This document shows positions 1-4,330 of a stretch of 5,991 nucleotides of DNA, piece after piece. Origin of the DNA: Clostridiales bacterium. GTDB lineage: Bacteria; Bacillota_A; Clostridia; Lachnospirales; Bianqueaceae. The translations under genes were made by a program, and so were the position numbers. Positions within the stretch are counted from its first letter, which is position 1. Each line of letters starts with the position of its first letter. The notes below the pieces were generated by a model. It did not search any database and had not been told where the DNA came from. It was given only the letters and a program-made list of their open reading frames with translations. The stretch is from the NCBI GenBank assembly GCA_019423265.1, contig JAHZBS010000150.1:1-5991 (forward strand). The letters are read 5' to 3'.

Positions 1-1072
1 CATAGGAGTCAACGGGAGCCGCCTTCTGAATGCCCCGGCAGAAGGATAAGACCGCTTCCGGCCTCCCCAGCGCAATAGCCTGTACGATATCGTGGCGGCT
101 CTCATCCGGCCCCGGTGAAACCTGGTATCCAAGCCGCTGAAACAGGGCGGAGGCAAAGACGGCCGTCTTCACCGCCCCGGCTGTCACCTGGGGCGCTAAG
201 AACAGCCCCTGATAGAGGGAACGATTCACTCCCAGCGTGGCGCCGGCTTCCTTTCCAAGCCCTGGGGCTGATAACCGGACGGCACACCGCTCGATCAAAT
301 CTCTGCGCCCCACAACATATCCCCCGATGGGCGCCAGCCCTCCCCCCGGATTTTTAATCAGAGAGCCCACCGTCAGGTCTGCCCCCACTTCGCAGGGCTC
401 CCTCTCCTCCACAAACTCTCCGTAACAGTTATCGACCATGCAGATACAGTGGGGATTGGCGCTTTTCACCGCGCGGATGATCTCTCCAATCTCACCGACG
501 GACAGGGAATGTCGAAACGAATAGCCTTTGGACCGCTGGATCGTCACCATCCTGGTGGAATCATTGACCGCGCGGGCGATGCCGGCTAAATCTGGCCGGC
601 CATCCCGCCCGAGCTCTACCTGCCGGTATCGGACTCCCATTTCCGCCAGGGACCCCACCTCCGGCCGAATCCCGATGACGCCCTGGAGTGTATCGTAGGG
701 CGCGCCAACCGCTGATATCAGCTCATCCCCCGGCCGCAGACACGCGAACAGCGCTGTCGAGAGGGCATGGGTCCCGGAGATCATCTGTGGGCGGACCAGC
801 GCATCCTCACCCCCAAAGACTTTCGCATACACTGCCTCCAGGCAGTCCCGTCCCACATCGTTATACCCGTATCCTGTGCTCGCTTCGAAGTGCATAGGCG
901 CGACCCGCTGATCCTGCATCGCCCCCAATACCTTCCACTGATTTTCCTCCAGAATCTGTTCGATATGGGCGAACCGACTGTGAAGAGACTGTTCAGTCTC
1001 TTCACAGAAACGAACAGTCTCCTGGTCAATGCCCATATCGAACAAACGCTGTCCCTTACCCCTGAAATCCAT
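1..1072 (-). CDS. ynbB: YnbB-type PLP-dependent lyase-family protein, 3' end cut by window edge
   Basis: The frame runs without a stop from an ATG at 1072 to the left edge; 357 residues are visible, and the family usually has about 410-430. It is a fold-type I (Cys/Met metabolism-like) PLP enzyme of the group labelled 'aluminium resistance protein' or 'methionine gamma-lyase family'. Seen: STGYGYNDVGRD at residues 65-76, RPQMISGTHA at 94-103 (cofactor phosphate region), the aspartate of MVDNCYGEFVE (about 214) expected to contact the pyridine nitrogen, and SLIKNPGGG at 237-245, where K240 is the likely Schiff-base lysine. Substrate and physiological role are not established for the family, and the aluminium label should not be read as a function. 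The start lies 5 nt after the hfq stop; a weak Shine-Dalgarno (AGGA, 1085-1082) sits in the last hfq codons with 9-nt spacing, which suggests translational coupling. An ATG at codon 13 is a less likely start. The first 40 codons contain the unusual inverted repeats listed separately. Confidence 0.93.
   Translation of the reverse strand, partial: MDFRGKGQRLFDMGIDQETVRFCEETEQSLHSRFAHIEQILEENQWKVLGAMQDQRVAPMHFEASTGYGYNDVGRDCLEAVYAKVFGGEDALVRPQMISGTHALSTALFACLRPGDELISAVGAPYDTLQGVIGIRPEVGSLAEMGVRYRQVELGRDGRPDLAGIARAVNDSTRMVTIQRSKGYSFRHSLSVGEIGEIIRAVKSANPHCICMVDNCYGEFVEEREPCEVGADLTVGSLIKNPGGGLAPIGGYVVGRRDLIERCAVRLSAPGLGKEAGATLGVNRSLYQGLFLAPQVTAGAVKTAVFASALFQRLGYQVSPGPDESRHDIVQAIALGRPEAVLSFCRGIQKAAPVDSY
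957..1044 (-). repeat. Long-range inverted repeat spanning codons 10-39 of ynbB
   Basis: The arm TGTTCGATATGGGC at 957-970 is the exact reverse complement of GCCCATATCGAACA at 1031-1044: 14 of 14 bases, separated by 60 nt. In the mRNA the arms encode LFDMG (residues 10-14) and AHIEQ (35-39). They enclose a second perfect 14-bp inverted repeat (978-1007). The transcript could fold into one long branched hairpin starting about 28 nt after the ynbB start codon. Seen directly; any function is inference. Confidence 0.9.
978..1007 (-). repeat. Perfect 14-bp palindromic hairpin inside ynbB
   Basis: CTGTGAAGAGACTG (978-991) and CAGTCTCTTCACAG (994-1007) are exact reverse complements separated by only two bases, so the 30-nt element is a near-perfect palindrome. 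It covers codons 22-32 of ynbB. On the transcribed strand no U-run follows it, so it does not look like an intrinsic terminator. A third segment, GAACAGTCTC at 1012-1021, is the reverse complement of 985-994 and would compete with this hairpin. Confidence 0.95.
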
Positions 1073-1077
1073 CTGAA

Positions 1078-1326
1078 CTATTCCTGATTGCCTGTTGTCT
1101 CACGGGGAGTCACAAAGACAACGGGACGTGACGGTGCGATGGTCGAAATGGCGTGCTTATACAGCATCTGCTGTTTTCCGTCCGAATCCATCATCACCAC
1201 AAAATTGTCATAGCCTTTGATACACCCTTTCAGCTGATACCCGTTGGTCAGAAACACGGTCACTTCCGTGCGCTCCTTCCGCAGCGTATTTAAGAACATG
1301 TCCTGTAAATTAATCTGTTTGGTCAT
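1078..1326 (-). CDS. hfq: RNA chaperone Hfq
   Basis: An 82-residue Sm-like protein expected to form a homohexameric ring that binds small RNAs and mRNAs in the cytoplasm. The N-terminal helix [15 protein letters not shown] (5-19) lines up without gaps with the E. coli SLQDPFLNALRRER segment, so the proximal-face Q8 is present. Sm1 is [19 protein letters not shown] (28-46); Sm2 contains YKHAISTI (56-63) with the K57-H58 pair of the uridine-binding pore. The rim sequence R16-K17-E18-R19 is basic and close to the E. coli RRER. The C-terminal tail after PSRPV is short, as is usual in Gram-positives. The ATG at 1326 is chosen over an in-frame ATG at 1365 because a strong AGGAGG precedes it and the family begins here; the 13 extra residues ([13 protein letters not shown]) are not Hfq-like. 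It has its own apparent promoter and is followed after 5 nt by ynbB. Confidence 0.97.
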   Translation of the reverse strand: MTKQINLQDMFLNTLRKERTEVTVFLTNGYQLKGCIKGYDNFVVMMDSDGKQQMLYKHAISTIAPSRPVVFVTPRETTGNQE

Positions 1327-1409
1327 CCCAAGCTCCTCCTCAAAAAGTAAAATCCCTCCGGCCATATTGCCATGTTCCGGTAAGGTGTATAAGCCCCTGA
1401 CATTGCCAT
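1323..1409 (-). other. Possible 28-codon leader ORF overlapping the hfq start (ATGA)
   Basis: In the hfq leader an ATG at 1409 opens a frame of 28 codons, beginning [12 protein letters not shown] and ending FYFLRRSLG. Its TGA (1325-1323) overlaps the hfq ATG as ATGA, the classic geometry for termination-reinitiation. The AGG-AGG codons of this frame are also the hfq Shine-Dalgarno. No convincing ribosome binding site precedes the ATG (only a weak CGGG), and I recognise no homologue. It may be chance; translation is unproven. Confidence 0.2.
1333..1341 (-). promoter_or_regulatory. Ribosome binding site of hfq
   Basis: GAGGAGGAG on the minus strand, with AGGAGG (1340-1335) placed 8 nt before the ATG at 1326. 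It fixes the hfq start at 1326 rather than at the in-frame upstream ATG at 1365, which has no such site. Confidence 0.9.
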
Positions 1410-1446
1410 TTTAACCCGATTTGCAGGCTCTTATATCTCTACCTCT

Positions 1447-1475
1447 ATTGTATAGTATTTGCGCTCCAAGTTCAA
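1447..1475 (-). promoter_or_regulatory. Sigma-A-type promoter for hfq-ynbB
   Basis: On the minus strand a -35 box TTGAAC (1475-1470) is followed after exactly 17 nt by a -10 box TACAAT (1452-1447); each differs from consensus at one or two positions. Directly upstream are an A6 run (1484-1479) and a T7 run (1499-1493) about 15 nt apart, which look like an UP-element or bent DNA. The start site would be near 1440, giving a leader of roughly 115 nt before the hfq ATG. Placement in the AT-rich gap after miaA supports it. Transcription from the repair genes upstream could also read through, since I see no terminator. Confidence 0.72.
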
Positions 1476-1533
1476 GTGTTTTTTCCAGGTTTAAAAAAAT
1501 TTAATCTGGCTGTAAGGTGGAGAAGATGGATTT

Positions 1534-2490
1534 CTACCGGGCAGCCTCCTGGGACTGCCTCCAGAGCTCAAGGGCCGCGTCCACAAGGCGAACGCCATCC
1601 CGCTCCGCCTCCTCGGGCGACAGCCAGACCGCCCCCTTCTCCGCCTTAAACCACGTGATCTGCCTCTTGGCGAAATGCCGCGTATCTCTCTTTAAAACAT
1701 AGATCGCTTCTTCTTTCGTCATGCGGCCCTCAAGGTAATCGATCATCTCTTTGTACCCCAGACCCTGCATGGAGACCATGTCACGGCGGCATCCGCTTTC
1801 CACAAGCCGGCGCACTTCCTCCTCCAAGCCTTGCTCCATCATGCGGTCCACCCGCGCGTCGATTCTTCGGTAGAGCCGCTCCCTCTCCATAGACAGGACG
1901 AGATAGCAGAGGCGGTAGGGCGTCTCTTTCCGCTTTTCTCTCCGGTTGTGGACACTGATCGGCTCTCCCGTCGCCTGATAGTACTCAAGGGCGCGGATCA
2001 CCCGCTTCACATTATTCCTGTGAATCGCACGGGCCGATTCAGGATCGACCTGGGCCAACTGCCGGTGTAAGCTCTCCGCTCCCAGCTCCCGGGCCTGCCG
2101 CTCCAGTTCTCTCCGAAGCCCTGCATCCGCCGGCTCCTGGGTAAAATCCGTATCATAGGCGAGAGCGTGGAGATAAAACCCCGTTCCTCCCACGACTATG
2201 GGCAAGCGCCCGCGCTCGCGGATCTGCGCCATCGCTTCCTTGGCCCTCTTGACAAAAAGCATCACATTCCATTCATCCCACGGCTGGCAGATATCCAACA
2301 GATGGTGAGGGACGCCCTCCATCTCCTCCTCCCGGATTTTGGCCGTCCCAATGTCCATTCCCCGGTACACCTGCATAGAATCTCCCGACAGGATCTCCCC
2401 ATCCAGCCGTTTGGCAAGCTCAAGGGACAACTGGGTCTTGCCTGCCGCCGTGGGACCCGCCAGTATTAACAGTGGCTGTCGCTCGTCCAT
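1534..2490 (-). CDS. miaA: tRNA dimethylallyltransferase MiaA
   Basis: Transfers the dimethylallyl group of DMAPP to N6 of A37 in tRNAs reading codons that begin with U (i6A37), aiding reading-frame maintenance. 318 residues, normal for the family. Motifs in order: P-loop GPTAAGKT (12-19; most members have S at the fifth position, here A), GDSMQVYRGMDIGTAK (36-51) with the catalytic-region aspartate D37, GVPHHLLD (59-66), PIVVGGTGFYL (97-107), VKRVIRALE (161-169), GLGYKEM (243-249), and the C-terminal RDTRHFAKRQITWF (268-281) that contacts substrate. The start at 2490 is preferred over an in-frame ATG at 2532: it has AGGAG 7 nt upstream, places the P-loop at the usual distance from the N terminus, and leaves a 10-nt gap to mutL instead of an overlap. 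The 14 extra residues from 2532 (MSWNGNLSGHRRRG) are antiparallel to nothing conserved. Confidence 0.97.
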   Translation of the reverse strand: MDERQPLLILAGPTAAGKTQLSLELAKRLDGEILSGDSMQVYRGMDIGTAKIREEEMEGVPHHLLDICQPWDEWNVMLFVKRAKEAMAQIRERGRLPIVVGGTGFYLHALAYDTDFTQEPADAGLRRELERQARELGAESLHRQLAQVDPESARAIHRNNVKRVIRALEYYQATGEPISVHNRREKRKETPYRLCYLVLSMERERLYRRIDARVDRMMEQGLEEEVRRLVESGCRRDMVSMQGLGYKEMIDYLEGRMTKEEAIYVLKRDTRHFAKRQITWFKAEKGAVWLSPEEAERDGVRLVDAALELWRQSQEAAR

Positions 2491-2497
2491 TCCTCGT

Positions 2498-2503
2498 CTC
2501 CTA
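2498..2503 (-). promoter_or_regulatory. Ribosome binding site of miaA overlapping the mutL stop
   Basis: TAGGAG at 2503-2498 combines the mutL stop codon (TAG, 2503-2501) with the miaA Shine-Dalgarno AGGAG, 7 nt before the ATG at 2490. The arrangement favours translational coupling of miaA to mutL and decides the miaA start. Confidence 0.85.
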
Positions 2504-4303
2504 TGCCCGCTTAAATTTCCGTTCCAGCTCATAGCGCGTCATGGTGATCATCGTCGGCCTCCCGTGGGGACAGTTGTAAGGGTTTTCCGACGCCAACAGC
2601 TGCTCGAGAAGCCCCTTCATCTCCTGGAAAGAAATCGCATCGTTGCCTTTTACCGCCGCCTTACAGGACATCATCGCCATCCGGTCCAGGCATACGTCCA
2701 AGGACACATTGTGATTGCCCTCCTGGCAGAGATCCACCATACTCTGAAAATCCTGTCTGTCCAGGGGGCCATTGAAAATATAGGGCACCGCCCGCACCAG
2801 CACCGCGTCCTCACCAAAAGCCTCCATCTCATAGCCCAGCCGCTCAAACACCGGCCGGCATTGCTCTAATCGAAGCATTTCCCTTTCCGTGACAGAAAAT
2901 ACCTCCGGCTCTAGCAGTATCTGGGAATCCAGTTTCCCATCCCGCAGCCGGGCGCGAATGCGGTCATACAGGACCCTTTCATGGGCCGCGTGTTGGTCAA
3001 TGATGTACAGCTGCTCCTGGCTCTCCGCAAACCAATACGTTCGAAATGCCTGGCCGATCAGCGTAAAGGTGGCCTGTCTCTGATCTTCCCTCCGCGCTTC
3101 CACCTCCGGTTCCGGCAGCGGCGTTTCCTCCACAAGCATCTGCTCGCTCTGAGGCGGCTCCCTTTTCACCGGGGCCGCCGGTTCCCTCTGCAAAAGCGCT
3201 TCCCGCCGCCGCATGAGCTCCGCCAGCAGCGCTTCCTCCGCCGGATCCGCTTTCTCTGCCTCCACAGCCGGAGGATCGGGCTTAGGCGGATCGATGTGGA
3301 GGGAGGCTGTCAGGTTCGACTCCCGCAGCTTTCGGGAAACGGCCTCAAACACCGCCTCCTTCACCTGCTCCTCCGCCGAAAACCGCACCTCCATTTTCGT
3401 CGGATGCACATTGACATCGAGTCCCTGCGGATTCATTCGAATGTGCAAAACCGTCACCGGATAGGTGCCAGGCACGACATAATCTTTGTATGCCTCCTCC
3501 AGCGCTTTCTCGATCACCTGGCTCTTGATATAGCGGCCGTTTAAAAAATAGTTCTCGTAGCTCCGATTGGCGCGGGTCAGCTCCGGCTTGGAGATATACC
3601 CGTCGATGCTGATCTCGCCCGGTTCGTCCAAGCTCAGCAATTGGGACAGCATATCTTTTCCAAAGACGGCGAACACACAGGTCTTGAGCTGATGATTGCC
3701 TGGCGTGTGCAGGATCGGAGTCCCGCCGCCGCGCATGTACTTAAAGGAAATCTCCGGGTGCCCCAGAGCTATCTTCTGGCAGAAATCTGTGATATACGCC
3801 GCTTCCGTCGCCGGCTTCTTCAAGAATTTTTTTCTGGCCGGCGTGTTGAAAAAAAGATTTTCAACCCGAAGGGTGGTTCCCGCCGGGCAGGCAATCTCCT
3901 CCAGTATCTGAGGGCACCCGCCTTCGATTACATACCGAACTCCCGTCATGTCCTCCGGGCGCCTCGTCAAAATCTCAACCCTCGCCACCGCCGCGATGCT
4001 GGCCAGAGCCTCCCCCCGGAAGCCCAAAGAAGAGATGGTCTGCAAATCCTCCGCTCTCTCGATTTTGCTTGTGCTGTGGCGCAAAAAAGCGATTTCAACC
4101 TGATCCGCCGCAATTCCCGCCCCATTGTCCGTCACGCGGAGATAGGAAATTCCACCGTCGCGGATATCCACGGTTATGGTGCTGGCGCCAGCGTCGATGG
4201 CATTCTCCACCAGTTCCTTGACAATGGACGCAGGCCTTTCAATCACCTCGCCGGCGGCAATTTTATTGATCGTGGCTGAATCTAACATCTGAATCTGTGC
4301 CAT
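2501..4303 (-). CDS. mutL: DNA mismatch repair endonuclease MutL
   Basis: 600 residues, the usual size. N-terminal GHKL ATPase: ELVENAIDAGA (30-40) with the catalytic E33, DNGAGI (59-64), SLGFRGEALASI (92-103), FFNTPARKKF (151-160) and DVNVHPTKMEVRF (296-308). A proline- and glutamate-rich linker covers about 335-410. The C-terminal dimerisation and nuclease domain has DQHAAHERVLYD (436-447), the DQHA(X)2E(X)4E metal motif with D436, H438 and E442 retained and the last acidic position Asp instead of Glu. It also has QILLEP (461-466), matching the sliding-clamp-binding motif, SCKAAVK (546-552), CPHGRPT (578-584) and terminal FKR. It is therefore expected to be the nicking type found in bacteria without MutH, loaded by MutS at mismatches. 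The start at 4303 has GGGGAGG 6 nt upstream; the mutS stop is 27 nt earlier. Two seven-base A/T runs lie in the NTPARKKF codons. Confidence 0.98.
   Translation of the reverse strand: MAQIQMLDSATINKIAAGEVIERPASIVKELVENAIDAGASTITVDIRDGGISYLRVTDNGAGIAADQVEIAFLRHSTSKIERAEDLQTISSLGFRGEALASIAAVARVEILTRRPEDMTGVRYVIEGGCPQILEEIACPAGTTLRVENLFFNTPARKKFLKKPATEAAYITDFCQKIALGHPEISFKYMRGGGTPILHTPGNHQLKTCVFAVFGKDMLSQLLSLDEPGEISIDGYISKPELTRANRSYENYFLNGRYIKSQVIEKALEEAYKDYVVPGTYPVTVLHIRMNPQGLDVNVHPTKMEVRFSAEEQVKEAVFEAVSRKLRESNLTASLHIDPPKPDPPAVEAEKADPAEEALLAELMRRREALLQREPAAPVKREPPQSEQMLVEETPLPEPEVEARREDQRQATFTLIGQAFRTYWFAESQEQLYIIDQHAAHERVLYDRIRARLRDGKLDSQILLEPEVFSVTEREMLRLEQCRPVFERLGYEMEAFGEDAVLVRAVPYIFNGPLDRQDFQSMVDLCQEGNHNVSLDVCLDRMAMMSCKAAVKGNDAISFQEMKGLLEQLLASENPYNCPHGRPTMITMTRYELERKFKRA
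3845..3865 (-). repeat. 8-bp inverted repeat within mutL
   Basis: GTTGAAAA (3845-3852) and TTTTCAAC (3858-3865) pair perfectly around five bases, in the codons for VENLFFN of MutL. The A7 run (3849-3855) overlaps one arm. Low GC in the stem; it is probably a by-product of Lys/Phe/Asn codons. Confidence 0.6.
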
Positions 4304-4330
4304 GTATATCCTCCCCTCCTACCGCGCGCC

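Noticed and set aside
102..897. Short plus-strand and minus-strand frames in 102-897 as genes
   Set aside because: The intact ynbB frame covers the whole stretch and carries the family motifs; the short frames have no recognisable features.
978..1007. The ynbB palindrome as an intrinsic terminator between hfq and ynbB
   Set aside because: It lies within an intact reading frame and is followed on the transcript by CGGUUCGCCC, with no U-run.
1327..1365. Longer Hfq starting at the ATG at 1365
   Set aside because: The 13 extra residues are not Hfq-like, no Shine-Dalgarno precedes that ATG, and the strong AGGAGG lies inside the extension at the right distance from 1326.
1485..1509. AT-rich imperfect inverted repeat CCAGGTTTAAA / TTTAATCTGG after miaA, as a terminator
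   Set aside because: The stem is interrupted by a mismatch and a bulge, is AT-rich, and has no U-run after it in the miaA direction. The AT tracts fit better as upstream elements of the hfq promoter.
2491..2532. Longer MiaA starting at 2532 and overlapping the mutL 3' end
   Set aside because: The start at 2490 has a good Shine-Dalgarno and gives the usual P-loop position; the extension is just the mutL terminal codons read in another frame.
2339..4279. Long open frames on the plus strand opposite mutL and miaA (for example 3641-4279, 2981-3544, 2339-2869)
   Set aside because: They are antisense shadows of well-supported genes: compositionally odd, rich in Arg, His and Pro, with no recognisable domain and no plus-strand ribosome binding sites that I could see.
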